NCBI RefSeq assembly: GCF_036492835.1
Contig: NZ_AP025316.1
Coordinates: 186,001-250,000, forward strand
DNA: 64,000 bases
DNA from: Fulvitalea axinellae
GTDB lineage: Bacteria > Bacteroidota > Bacteroidia > Cytophagales > Cyclobacteriaceae
Direction of reading: 5' to 3'
This document shows, in pieces, positions 40,466-50,425 of this stretch (position 1 is the first letter of the stretch; each line of letters begins with the position of its first letter). Below the pieces are notes generated by a model. That model made no database searches. It saw nothing but the letters and a program-made list of their open reading frames with translations, and was not told the origin of the DNA. The translations under genes were made by a program, and so were the position numbers.

Positions 40466-43400
40466 ATTTCAATGTAGTTGAAAGCGACTTATGCAATGGC
40501 AGGATCAATCCTCCAACCAAATGTCAATTCCACTATGGTTCAGTTGAAGGATATTGAAGGGCTTGATTTTCGGCTTTGGACTAGGATTTCAATCCCACTA
40601 TGATGCAGTTGAAGGCGACAACAGCCATAAAATTATCCGAATCAATCATCGAATTTCAATCCCACTATGATGCAGTTGAAGGGAAATCATTACGCTTCAA
40701 AACGAGGATCCGAATTATATTTCAATCCCACTATGATGCAGTTGAAGGCATACACAAACACCTCCCCAGTGTAATCGTTGTTCATTTCAATCCCACTATG
40801 ATGCAGTTGAAGGAAGGCTTCCGGCTATATGCGTCACTGGTACGACGCATTTCAATCCCACTATGATGCAGTTGAAGGCCGCACCTCCCGCAAACAGTTC
40901 GTTATCCAGATTATATTTCAATCCCACTATGATGCAGTTGAAGGTGTGGCGAACCCGTCAATGCGGACGTGTAGTCCGATTTCAATCCCACTATGATGCA
41001 GTTGAAGGCAAGAAGCCAAGGGGACTTTCGAGGAATTTTTCTTATTTCAATCCCACTATGATGCAGTTGAAGGAAACGATGCCGATAAGGTTATGCAAAT
41101 GGATCAGCAATTTCAATCCCACTATGATGCAGTTGAAGGGAATTTTACGCTCACGGTCCTAAAAAATAAAAGTCAATTTCAATCCCACTATGATGCAGTT
41201 GAAGGCCCCCGCCTTGGATTGGCGCCAATATCCGCATGATTATTTCAATCCCACTATGATGCAGTTGAAGGCTTTTGTACGGCCCGCAGCTCTTTCTGCT
41301 TCTTGTATTTCAATCCCACTATGATGCAGTTGAAGGCCCTGTTTGGTACGTCACGTACTGAATCGAATCTAATTTCAATCCCACTATGATGCAGTTGAAG
41401 GCATACATCATCATTTGTGGTCCGTCAAATGTAATCGCATTTCAATCCCACTATGATGCAGTTGAAGGGTTTCAAAAATTCCTGAGTTGAGAAAGTATCA
41501 GCCATTTCAATCCCACTATGATGCAGTTGAAGGCGGGATTTGCGTCATTCAGAAAAACAGGAGCTACATTTCAATCCCACTATGATGCAGTTGAAGGTTG
41601 CCCGCTCTCGGGGTTGCTGTGGTGGAATTGTCAATTTCAATCCCACTATGATGCAGTTGAAGGCGTCATCGGCGACGGGGGATTGTCAAAGGTAAAAATT
41701 TCAATCCCACTATGATGCAGTTGAAGGAGAATAAAGTTTTCTAAAAATTCGTCCCTTTTGTCATTTCAATCCCACTATGATGCAGTTGAAGGGCTTGCTA
41801 GGGCGGTCTACAGCGGGCCTCTTTCGGATTTCAATCCCACTATGATGCAGTTGAAGGAGTCTTATTTCGTCTTCGGTGAAATCCAAACCTTCTATTTCAA
41901 TCCCACTATGATGCAGTTGAAGGGGGGCCTGCCTTACCCGAAGGTTTGGTAACGAGAGAATTTCAATCCCACTATGATGCAGTTGAAGGAGATTATCGGA
42001 GGGAAATATTACAGGCGATAAGGTTATTTCAATCCCACTATGATGCAGTTGAAGGCATGGGAATAGAACCGTAAACGTTACAATGAGCTAATTTCAATCC
42101 CACTATGATGCAGTTGAAGGCCAGACAAGAAACGCGGCCGTCATTCGCGCTTTCCTATTTCAATCCCACTATGATGCAGTTGAAGGCCCGAGTTTGGCAG
42201 CCAAAGTCTCGTTTTTGGTATATTTCAATCCCACTATGATGCAGTTGAAGGGAAAGCATCGTAATTCATCCGACTATTTTAGTATGATTTCAATCCCACT
42301 ATGATGCAGTTGAAGGATAACCTTTACTACGAAGTGGAAAGGGGCGAGCGCATTTCAATCCCACTATGATGCAGTTGAAGGACGCAATGATCAATACGGC
42401 TTTTAAGTACCAGGGGAATTTCAATCCCACTATGATGCAGTTGAAGGTTATTGTCGAGACAGAACAAAAAGCAAATGAAAAAATTTCAATCCCACTATGA
42501 TGCAGTTGAAGGACTTCCCTCCTTGCTTCCATGCGCGCGCTCGGCAAATTTCAATCCCACTATGATGCAGTTGAAGGCAGAACAGTGCATAGCGTCGGCA
42601 AGGCCGTGGTTTAATTTCAATCCCACTATGATGCAGTTGAAGGCTATCGGCTAGGAATTTCTCGTAGCTGTATTCCTATTTCAATCCCACTATGATGCAG
42701 TTGAAGGTAAAATAATCCGGGTTCTCGATCTCCAGATACGTTTATTTCAATCCCACTATGATGCAGTTGAAGGCGCACGATGACAACGAAAGATTTAAAC
42801 GAGAGTGATTTCAATCCCACTATGATGCAGTTGAAGGTTATGTCGTCGATGTCGACACTAATATTATTCTTTATTTCAATCCCACTATGATGCAGTTGAA
42901 GGAATTCATTGGGAGAAATCCGGCCTTTAGAATATCTATTTCAATCCCACTATGATGCAGTTGAAGAAAGGCTAAAAGGAATGGTTAGGGACATTTTGAA
43001 AAATTTCAATCCCACTATGATGCAGTTGAAGGCTAGTAAAGGATCTTCTCAACAAGAGGTCGCTTAATTTCAATCCCACTATGATGCAGTTGAAGGCACT
43101 TAATGCTACTCAGGCTGTGGCTATGGGTTTCTCATTTCAATCCCACTATGATGCAGTTGAAGGGACATTTTATCAGATTAATTCGTCTAACGCTACAATA
43201 TTTCAATCCCACTATGATGCAGTTGAAGGAGGCATACCAAGTATCCGCCGACGAAAAAGAGCTATTTCAATCCCACTATGATGCAGTTGAAGGCTTTTTC
43301 GAACTCCGAAGGGTGAAGAATTCTCGCATTTCAATCCCACTATGATGCAGTTGAAGGCGTGTCGCGCACCGCGAAAGGAAACGCTATACCGTATTTCAAT

Positions 43401-44533
43401 CCCACTATGATGCAGTTGAAGGCTCTATAAGAAATAGGGACTTGAATCCGATACAACCATTTCAATCCCACTATGATGCAGTTGAAGGCTCGGGAGACGA
43501 GACTTACGGAAGTATCGAAGAGGATTTCAATCCCACTATGATGCAGTTGAAGGAAATAGAAGTCTTTACCGCCAATTACCCGATCAAAATTTCAATCCCA
43601 CTATGATGCAGTTGAAGGTTAAAACCGAAATAAACGGTGTTAATTGTATCGTGATTTCAATCCCACTATGATGCAGTTGAAGGAACTTACTGCGCCGTTT
43701 GGTTCGCGGCGCAATTCGATTTCAATCCCACTATGATGCAGTTGAAGGGGAAAAAAGCGGTTCGTGCCTTACGTGTTCGTCGAATTTCAATCCCACTATG
43801 ATGCAGTTGAAGGATTTAATAGAAAGGGTCATGACTTGTTCTAATTGATTTCAATCCCACTATGATGCAGTTGAAGGACCGGCGCCGGTATAACCGCCCG
43901 GACCGTTCGCCCATTTCAATCCCACTATGATGCAGTTGAAGGCTACGTGGCAAAGGAAACCATGTCGCTTAAATACAATTTCAATCCCACTATGATGCAG
44001 TTGAAGGGCATAAATACCTTTGTGAATAACGCTCTGGAAGGACATTTCAATCCCACTATGATGCAGTTGAAGGTCAGGAAACAATCTTTCCGCGTCAGGC
44101 ATGATGTAATTTCAATCCCACTATGATGCAGTTGAAGGCGGCGCATTCGCCCCATGCGCGAGGGTTTTCGGGAACATTTCAATCCCACTATGATGCAGTT
44201 GAAGGGGTGTTAACGATTCCGAGACGGCGCTACAAAGGATATTTCAATCCCACTATGATGCAGTTGAAGGAGCTCTGGGTTTGAATGTTAGCGCACTTCC
44301 AACCGTATTTCAATCCCACTATGATGCAGTTGAAGGTTTATCAGCGTGCAAAGAGGATATAATCAAAAGCATATTTCAATCCCACTATGATGCAGTTGAA
44401 GGTCCGAATTGCCAAGATGCGTTTCTTCGCTCTAATATATTTCAATCCCACTATGATGCAGTTGAAGGCAAGAAGCCAAGGGGACTTTCGAGGAATTTTT
44501 CTTATTTCAATCCCACTATGATGCAGTTGAAGG
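40466..44533 (-). CRISPR. Type I-B CRISPR array, 61 repeats plus two decayed repeats
   Basis: A 30-bp repeat (plus strand begins ATTTCAATCCCACTATG and ends CAGTTGAAGG) occurs 61 times from 40586 to 44533, with 34-37 bp spacers (60 spacers, period about 65 bp). One repeat has its last base changed at 42967. At the left end a repeat with four mismatches lies at 40521-40550, and a shorter remnant at 40466-40484 has the middle 11 bases missing; the gaps between are spacer-sized (36 and 35 bp). The reverse complement ends ATTGAAAT, the usual crRNA handle, so transcription is on the minus strand and the leader lies on the right. Spacer 41009-41043 equals spacer 44469-44503. Confidence 0.97.
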
Positions 44534-44552
44534 CCGACAAAAAACGGCCAGA

Positions 44553-44584
44553 AAACGGGGCTAATATACGCTATAGCCCCGTTT
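44553..44584. other. Inverted repeat in leader adjacent to first CRISPR repeat
   Basis: AAACGGGGCT and AGCCCCGTTT are perfect 10-base arms around a 12-base AT-rich loop, 19 bases from the leader-end repeat. It could be a binding site for adaptation or host factors. Confidence 0.5.
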
Positions 44585-44654
44585 ATATCAAGGGTTGATG
44601 GCCTTAGCGGTCGTCGTGCTTCAATACTACGATTTTATACGGGGTACGACAACC

Positions 44655-44692
44655 GCCCTGGCTAATGCGCCAGGGCCTTTTCGGCCTTTTTT
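44655..44692 (+). terminator. Plus-strand terminator within the leader
   Basis: GCCCTGGC pairs with GCCAGGGC over a 6-base loop; a second stem GGCC/GGCC and a TTTTTT run follow. T-runs exist only on the plus strand, so it would stop RNA leaving the array toward cas2, i.e. antisense to the cas operon. Confidence 0.65.
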
Positions 44693-44742
44693 CGATGCAG
44701 TATGTCAAAGAGCGTTGGCGTGCGGAAACGAGTCCGACGACT

Positions 44743-45006
44743 TTACAGGAAATTATCCACTTTCATCCGCTCCTTGCCCACCACCTGCTTGTCGAGCCAG
44801 CGTTGGTCCCGGCTTTTAAATATAATCAAACTGTCGTCTTCCTGCTTCATTATTTTCTTGGCCCGGGCCACCAGCTCTTTTAGCTTGGCCTCGGTGATCT
44901 CGCCCTCGAATACGGAATTCTGTATCCAGTTCAGGTAAGCGCGGCAGAGCTTGAGCATCTTGCCTACTCGTTTTTCTCCGATGTCGTATACTAGGATTAC
45001 GTACAT
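44743..45006 (-). CDS. cas2: CRISPR-associated endonuclease Cas2
   Basis: An 87-residue ferredoxin-fold protein, the usual Cas2 length. The start MYVILVYDIGEKRVGKMLKLC carries the conserved Asp at position 8, and QNSVFEGEIT is the family's second strand. Cas2 forms the core of the Cas1-Cas2 integrase that inserts new spacers at the leader end. It is the last cas gene before the leader, 95 bp after cas1. Confidence 0.96.
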   Translation of the reverse strand: MYVILVYDIGEKRVGKMLKLCRAYLNWIQNSVFEGEITEAKLKELVARAKKIMKQEDDSLIIFKSRDQRWLDKQVVGKERMKVDNFL

Positions 45007-45101
45007 TTTGATTGGGTAAAAGGTCCAAAAGAAGGCGTAAAGAGTAGGATGTATAGCGTTTTACCGAGGTGTTTTTCCGCTCCCCATCTTTACTATAAAA
45101 A

Positions 45102-46106
45102 TCACCACCAAGCCTTAAAGGGGCTGTAGGGCTCTATATCCAGTATATGCTTGGAGAGTTTGTAACACTCCAGCTTTACCAAGTGCCCGTAGCTCACTTT
45201 TTTCTTGAGCTTGCGGTGCTGTATGGTCTCCTTGAGCTTTTCGTCCCAAGCCCTCGCGAATATCTTCCGACCGCTTTCCTTGAGCAAACAACTGTTCACC
45301 TTAGCGTCAAAGTCTTTGGCCTTGATCATCTTAGCGTTAAGCAGGCGGAACAGCAGACGGTCCACGAGGATGGGCTTGAAGATTTCGGCCAGGTCCAGAG
45401 CCAGCGAGAAGCGCCGGGTGCCGGGCTCGTGCAGGAAGCTGACCGTGGGATTGAGCTGGGTATGGTAGAGCATATCCAGACAATGGGCGTAGCAGACCAT
45501 ATTGCCGAAAGACATCAGGGCGTTCACCTCGTTAGCCGGCGGGCGTTTACTACGCCCGTTCATCCGGAAATGGTCCAGTATCAGGTCGAAGCCTTGGTAA
45601 TAGGCTTGCCGGATATTGCCTTCCACCCCCATAAGCTCCTGTATGCTGGGCGCCTCGGGAATGCCGGCGCGCAGGGCCTCGATCCTCTCTATGGCGAAGG
45701 ATAGGTCTTTGCCCCTGTTGTCGTAGTAGCGCAGGTTTTTGAGCATATTGAAGGAGGCGCCTTCGATCAGTTCCCGGGCCAGGGCCATTCTGGGACCGTG
45801 ACGCGTATAGTGCATGGCCTGGGCGATATGCACCTTGCCGGCCTGCAAATATTCCTTGGGGGCGAAGGAGCCGGTATAGTGCTCGTAATAGTCAAAGAAA
45901 TGCACGCCTATCCCCTGCTTTCCCAAAAAATTGTACAGCGCGCTGTTGGCGTCCAGACTGCCGAAGCAGTACAGGGCCTTGACCGTCTCCACGGGCAGGT
46001 ATTTGGGCGTGCCCGCCTCGCCGTCCTCGTCCACGGGCGTAAACTTCAGGGTATTGTCCTTCCGACTCATCCGGCCGGGGTTGAACAGGTAGTAGTTCTT
46101 TTTCAC
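45102..46106 (-). CDS. cas1: CRISPR integrase Cas1 (type I-B)
   Basis: A 334-residue protein of the Cas1b group. The metal-binding triad is visible: Glu162 in VEGNIRQAYY, His226 in SFLHEPGTRR and Glu241 in LDLAEIFKP. The N-terminal beta-domain opens with YYLFNPGRMSRKDNTL, typical of type I-B. It cuts and joins spacer DNA at the repeat with Cas2 and Cas4. It lies downstream of cas4 by 130 bp, and that gap contains an inverted-repeat element. Confidence 0.97.
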   Translation of the reverse strand: MKKNYYLFNPGRMSRKDNTLKFTPVDEDGEAGTPKYLPVETVKALYCFGSLDANSALYNFLGKQGIGVHFFDYYEHYTGSFAPKEYLQAGKVHIAQAMHYTRHGPRMALARELIEGASFNMLKNLRYYDNRGKDLSFAIERIEALRAGIPEAPSIQELMGVEGNIRQAYYQGFDLILDHFRMNGRSKRPPANEVNALMSFGNMVCYAHCLDMLYHTQLNPTVSFLHEPGTRRFSLALDLAEIFKPILVDRLLFRLLNAKMIKAKDFDAKVNSCLLKESGRKIFARAWDEKLKETIQHRKLKKKVSYGHLVKLECYKLSKHILDIEPYSPFKAWW

Positions 46107-46109
46107 TTT

Positions 46110-46230
46110 CTTCGGTATAAAGTATTAGGTCTCAGGTATTGGGTAAACCGTAATCCTTAGTCCGATAATATGTGCCACAACCCCATGGTCAAGACACAGT
46201 ACCTAAGACCCAATACTTTTTACCCAATAC
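46110..46230. repeat. Inverted-repeat element between cas4 and cas1 (CCTAAGACC family), copy 2
   Basis: GTATTAGGTCTCAGGTATTG and, inverted, TACCTAAGACCCAATAC plus a 13-base GGTATTGGGTAAA inverted pair fill the gap. The same words occur before 11841 and 58002. It could fold in the cas mRNA. Confidence 0.55.
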
Positions 46231-46236
46231 CGCAAT

Positions 46237-46743
46237 TCACTCTCCCGACCAACAGAAATCAAAATACGAACAGCCGCGGCACTTGCTTTTGGGCAACTTC
46301 GGGGGGCAGTGGCCCGAGGATAGTACCTGTTCGATCTCCCGAAGCCATATCCGCAGTTGTTCGCGGTCACCCTCCTCCAGTTCCACCTTTTCGGTCTCCC
46401 GCAACAAGGGATATTCCAGTATGGCCGACGGGCTTTCCACGCCCATCTTTTCCAAGAGGTAGAGATAATACTTTACCTGCGCGCGATGGGCCTTGTCTTT
46501 TTTGTTCGATTTCTTGATCTCGTGCACCACCCGGTTGTCGGCGTCGTAGTGGTCTATCTTGGCCACCCCCAAGTCCAGTTCCTTGTATTTCTTGGAGCGC
46601 TGTATATAACTGTGCTCATGTGCGAGCTTTCCTTCCAACACCAGGTCCGAAGTATGCTCCATCGTGACGCCGTTGGCGTGGAGCCAGAGCTGACGCGGAC
46701 AAATCAGGTACAGGTTTAGGAACGTGGGTATAATATCTCGCAT
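46237..46743 (-). CDS. cas4: CRISPR adaptation nuclease Cas4
   Basis: A 168-residue RecB-like nuclease. Four iron-sulfur cysteines are in place: Cys15 (LICPRQLW) and Cys155, Cys158 and Cys164 in the C-terminal KCRGCSYFDFC cluster. The nuclease core shows HEIKKSNK and QVKYYLYLL. Cas4 trims prespacers and helps select PAM-matching ends. It follows cas3 after 123 bp and precedes cas1, the normal I-B order. Confidence 0.96.
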   Translation of the reverse strand: MRDIIPTFLNLYLICPRQLWLHANGVTMEHTSDLVLEGKLAHEHSYIQRSKKYKELDLGVAKIDHYDADNRVVHEIKKSNKKDKAHRAQVKYYLYLLEKMGVESPSAILEYPLLRETEKVELEEGDREQLRIWLREIEQVLSSGHCPPKLPKSKCRGCSYFDFCWSGE

Positions 46744-46866
46744 AATCGTTAAACAGTACAGAGTAAATAGTAAGGAGATCGCTCCAAAACGTCATAAAGC
46801 ACTGAAATTCAATAGGTAGTCACCTATATCAGCACTCTTCAGGACATCCTTTGAAGATGTTAGGCA

Positions 46867-49617
46867 TCAAATAAAATTTCCTTCAGCCAAAGCGTCACTA
46901 TCCAGACCGCCCTCCGCGCTATAGCACTCGGCATGATGCGCCAGATAGATAAAGCCGTACCTTTCCTCGTTACCGGCGTCTTTCAGGGCCCGTACGTCCT
47001 TGGCCTCCGCAAACAGCGAAAAACTGAATCTGCTCATAATACCCTGCAGGCGCTTCATGTTTACCTTGCGAAGTACGAAATCATCGCTTTCAAAGCGGAC
47101 CAACTCTTCGTACAGTCCCCACACTTCCTCTCCCGACACGCAAGCGTCGTCCGGACGGTAACGTCCGCAGTCTGACAAGAACGCCAATTCCGCTTCAGAG
47201 AAATAGCGTAAGTCCAGCGCCTTGTCCCCCACCGGCAGGTCAAGGGGCACGTACACCATCTGGTTTCGCTGGTTGATCAGTTTGAAGTCCTCGTGCGCCC
47301 GCCTAAAGTCCAAACGTTCCACCGCCCTGCGGTAATCGTTTATCCCTATGGTCTGCTCCCCCGCGTTCCAGCGGTCGATGGAGCCGAACACCTCTTTGTA
47401 AAGCGTATCAAAGTCTTTGGTGCGGAGAATATCGGCGTGTTTGTCACCAAGCTTATCCCGCATCATACGGAAGCGGTCGTCGTTTTTATACAAAACCGAA
47501 GCGTCGTCACAATCGAACAGGTACAGCTTGCACCGGGGCTTGTTCACGTTACGGTTGATCCGGCCAGCCAACTGCTCGTCGCTGTCGATCAGGGAAGTGT
47601 CCTTAAAGCCCAAATCCATATCGATATCCACGCCCGCTTCCACTACTTGCGTGGTGATCAGCAGGATCTTTTTGCCGGCATTGTCCCGGTGTTTCAGATG
47701 GGCGATAATCTCCTGCCGGCGAGGTTCGAGGATGGTGCCCGACAATACGAACACCTCATCAAAGAAGGGATTCGCCTCCTTTACAATCCTGTAAAAATCG
47801 GAGGCGGTTTTCTTGAAGATAAATTCCGCGATGGTAAAGCAACGGCCCCTGGCTTCCGGCGTTAGGGCATAGGCTTCGGAACGCTCCAAAAGAAAGTCCG
47901 CCAGACGCCTAAGGTAGTCGGGCTTATCTTCCCTCTCCGGGCGGGGCCAGGCCTTAAGGCTAAAGTCAAAAGCCACACGGTCCCGGAAATTGGGGTTTTG
48001 GAAATATTTCCGTTTGTCGGGAATCAGGGGGACCACCTTTTCTGAAATATGCCGCAAGTCCCCGAGTTTGGGCAGCGTGGCCGACATCAGCACAAAACGG
48101 ATGTTGAAAGTTTCGGCGTAGCGCTCGATCCAATAGATCACCTTGTCCCACTCGCGCGGCGTATAGGATTGCAGTTCGTCCAGTACCACCACGCTGTTGG
48201 CCAGCTTGTGCAACAGGTAGTTGGTCTCCTTTCGGTTGCTCTTAATGATATCGAAAAAACGGATATGCGAAAGCAAAGTGACCGGGTAATTGGCGAACAG
48301 GTAGTCCAGATAATTCAGACGGTCTTTGCCGTAATCGTCGTCCTCATCGCCTTTGCCCATGTCTTTCAGGCCCGCTTTGCCGTGCAGTTCGGCTATCTCG
48401 CTCTCGTCCAGGCCCAGCGTCTCTTTCAGCGCCTTGTAGGTTTGGGTGATCAGGGTGGTGAACGGAAATACGTAGAACACCTTTTTGATCCTGTCTTCGG
48501 TATCCTGACACAACATTTCGCCCAAGACCAGCATCGACATATTGGTCTTGCCCCCGCCCGTAGGCGCTTCAATATAAAAAAGCCTTTGCTCCGGATGGGC
48601 CCGCAAAGTCGTCAAGGCTTCCAGCGCCATCTCCCGGCGCAAGGTGTTCAGTTGTCCTATGCCGGTGTCTTGCGGACAAGTCAGCGCATAGTCCCCGTCC
48701 AATAACGCGAAGGTCTCGCGGTTATAAGCCTTGCTTTCCCGAATATTCCTTACGGCCTTGGCCTTCAGGGCCCGCGTCAGGGTCCCCAAATCCGCACGCA
48801 TCGTCTCCCAAGCGCTCATATAATGGGTGGTAGCCAGATAATCCGCCGCCGTGAGCAGGGAAAATGACAGCTTGACCAGCTGGAACAGGGATTGGTCCTG
48901 AGCGGTATCACTTCCGTTGACCTGTCCTTCTACCTGCCTGAATATCTGGGGCACATCCGATAACAGCCTGTGATACACGCAAAGCTTATCGGCGGTTATC
49001 TGTTTTTCGAATAGGCCAAGGTAGCCTGACAATGGCGGGTATTTGCTCATATCCTCATAGGCCCGGAGTGGGCACTCCAGGTCCGGAGCGTGATGCTTGA
49101 GTATAGGATAAGACAACGCGACCGAGGCCCGAGCCAACAACATCTGGTCCTTTCCCGAATCCACTTCGCCCATAATATCACCAAAAGCGTGCATCAGGAA
49201 CATATACGCGCTAATGGGCGCGTGGCTTGATCCGAATTCATGCTCTACCTTCAAGAAATCGGCTTTTTGTCCGCCCATCTTTACATGCTGGAAAAGGCGG
49301 TTCACCTTACCGAAGTCATGATAGCGAAATACCCTGTACAGCAACCGGCCCATAAAACTGGCGTAGCGCCCCTTATTCTCTGTATCTTTGGGGCAGGACC
49401 CCGACACCAAGCGATCCATTACAGGCGCCAAGCCGTGGGCGTCGATCAGTGCCTTGGCATAGTCGCATACCAGAGCCGTATGCTCCTCCAGAGTCTCTGG
49501 TGGCTGGACATCGCCTTCGGGTGGCAGGTGGGCGAGATAAACCCGCCCATCGGCCAAGAAGCGCGAGAATTTCCCCGCCTCGAAATAATTTTCCAGCAGA
49601 TCATCCCGCACTAACAT
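46867..49617 (-). CDS. cas3: CRISPR nuclease-helicase Cas3
   Basis: A 916-residue fusion of HD nuclease and superfamily 2 helicase. HD residues: His46, HD at 100-101 (YHDFGK), SSHAP and KHHAPD further on. Helicase: APTGGGKT near residue 350, DELQ near 480, SATLPK, VVEAGVDID near 659, and QLAGRINR near 685. It is recruited by Cascade to unwind and degrade target DNA. Its ATG overlaps the end of cas5 by 7 bases, indicating coupled translation. Confidence 0.97.
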   Translation of the reverse strand: MLVRDDLLENYFEAGKFSRFLADGRVYLAHLPPEGDVQPPETLEEHTALVCDYAKALIDAHGLAPVMDRLVSGSCPKDTENKGRYASFMGRLLYRVFRYHDFGKVNRLFQHVKMGGQKADFLKVEHEFGSSHAPISAYMFLMHAFGDIMGEVDSGKDQMLLARASVALSYPILKHHAPDLECPLRAYEDMSKYPPLSGYLGLFEKQITADKLCVYHRLLSDVPQIFRQVEGQVNGSDTAQDQSLFQLVKLSFSLLTAADYLATTHYMSAWETMRADLGTLTRALKAKAVRNIRESKAYNRETFALLDGDYALTCPQDTGIGQLNTLRREMALEALTTLRAHPEQRLFYIEAPTGGGKTNMSMLVLGEMLCQDTEDRIKKVFYVFPFTTLITQTYKALKETLGLDESEIAELHGKAGLKDMGKGDEDDDYGKDRLNYLDYLFANYPVTLLSHIRFFDIIKSNRKETNYLLHKLANSVVVLDELQSYTPREWDKVIYWIERYAETFNIRFVLMSATLPKLGDLRHISEKVVPLIPDKRKYFQNPNFRDRVAFDFSLKAWPRPEREDKPDYLRRLADFLLERSEAYALTPEARGRCFTIAEFIFKKTASDFYRIVKEANPFFDEVFVLSGTILEPRRQEIIAHLKHRDNAGKKILLITTQVVEAGVDIDMDLGFKDTSLIDSDEQLAGRINRNVNKPRCKLYLFDCDDASVLYKNDDRFRMMRDKLGDKHADILRTKDFDTLYKEVFGSIDRWNAGEQTIGINDYRRAVERLDFRRAHEDFKLINQRNQMVYVPLDLPVGDKALDLRYFSEAELAFLSDCGRYRPDDACVSGEEVWGLYEELVRFESDDFVLRKVNMKRLQGIMSRFSFSLFAEAKDVRALKDAGNEERYGFIYLAHHAECYSAEGGLDSDALAEGNFI

Positions 49618-50420
49618 AGCTGTACCAGTTCGTTAGCGTCAGGCTCCAAGGAATAAAACAAATGCGCCTCATCCCTAGGCATCTGTTCGTCAAACTCGGC
49701 GTTGGAAAGAACAAAATCGTCCATCTCGTATTGGCAAAGCCGTTCGTCAAAGCCACAGGGCAAGCGCTCAAAATAAGTGAAAGGCATCTCCCTGTTCGCC
49801 TCGAAATTCATAAACCCGAACGCCACCGCCTTGGCGATATAAGGCGTCACGGCCTCCGTCTTTCTGAACAGTGTCCGTACGCGGAATTTCCTGTCGAAAG
49901 CAAAAGGCGCCGCGCCTTCGTATTCCCGCACCTCGTCCTTGTCCCACCATACGGAAAAGTCGTTCTTGCCCATATAAGGAAGGAATTCCGCCCATTGGTT
50001 CTTGACGGACTCGTATAGCCGGGCTTCCAGCTCTTCCCCGTCGTCCAGCAACAGGTACACCCTGAAAGCCGGGTTAAGCAACGTCTGCTCGTTCACAATC
50101 AGGTTGCCACCGGCCTCCATACTGGCAAACCCCGTGGTATTGTTGTAGCTGATATTGGTCTTGGCGAAGTTGCCCTTTTCGCTGCCCAAGGGCTCCACAC
50201 CCACCGGCAGGTGTTTGAGCCGTTCGTAGTACTCGGGAAAGCGCGCCTTTTTGGCGTCGCTGTTTCCCCGGTAGCCCCCCAGGCCCGCTATGGCGCCCAA
50301 TATGCCCAGCAAGGCGGGCTTGTGGAGCGTATTGTAGCTCAGATAGATTTTGTCGTTGATATCCGGTTTTTTGAAAAACCCCATCTCCGCCTTCAGGTCG
50401 AATGAAATAAGCCTGCGCAT
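49611..50420 (-). CDS. cas5: Cascade subunit Cas5 (type I-B)
   Basis: A 269-residue RAMP protein of the Cas5b/Cas5h group. The N-terminal strand (LISFDLKAEMGFFKKPDIN) and the YNTLHKPALLGILGAIAGL segment are typical, with a Gly-rich turn (LGGYRGNSD). It caps the 5' handle of the crRNA in Cascade. It starts 5 bases after the cas7 stop and overlaps cas3, so the effector genes form one tight operon. Confidence 0.93.
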   Translation of the reverse strand: MRRLISFDLKAEMGFFKKPDINDKIYLSYNTLHKPALLGILGAIAGLGGYRGNSDAKKARFPEYYERLKHLPVGVEPLGSEKGNFAKTNISYNNTTGFASMEAGGNLIVNEQTLLNPAFRVYLLLDDGEELEARLYESVKNQWAEFLPYMGKNDFSVWWDKDEVREYEGAAPFAFDRKFRVRTLFRKTEAVTPYIAKAVAFGFMNFEANREMPFTYFERLPCGFDERLCQYEMDDFVLSNAEFDEQMPRDEAHLFYSLEPDANELVQLC

Positions 50421-50425
50421 AAGCT

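Larger units (their letters stand above)
44534..44742 (-). promoter_or_regulatory. Probable CRISPR leader
   Basis: This 209-bp stretch lies between the last perfect repeat and the end of cas2. Repeat orientation and the decay of repeats at the other end both place the leader here. It holds an AT-rich hairpin at 44553-44584 next to the first repeat and a terminator-like stem on the plus strand. No clear promoter box could be fixed. Confidence 0.7.

Noticed and set aside
40600-44598. Many short open frames on both strands in the array region, with repeated FNPTMMQLK or QSHYDAVEG segments
   Set aside because: They are translations of the 30-bp CRISPR repeat and its spacers, not genes.
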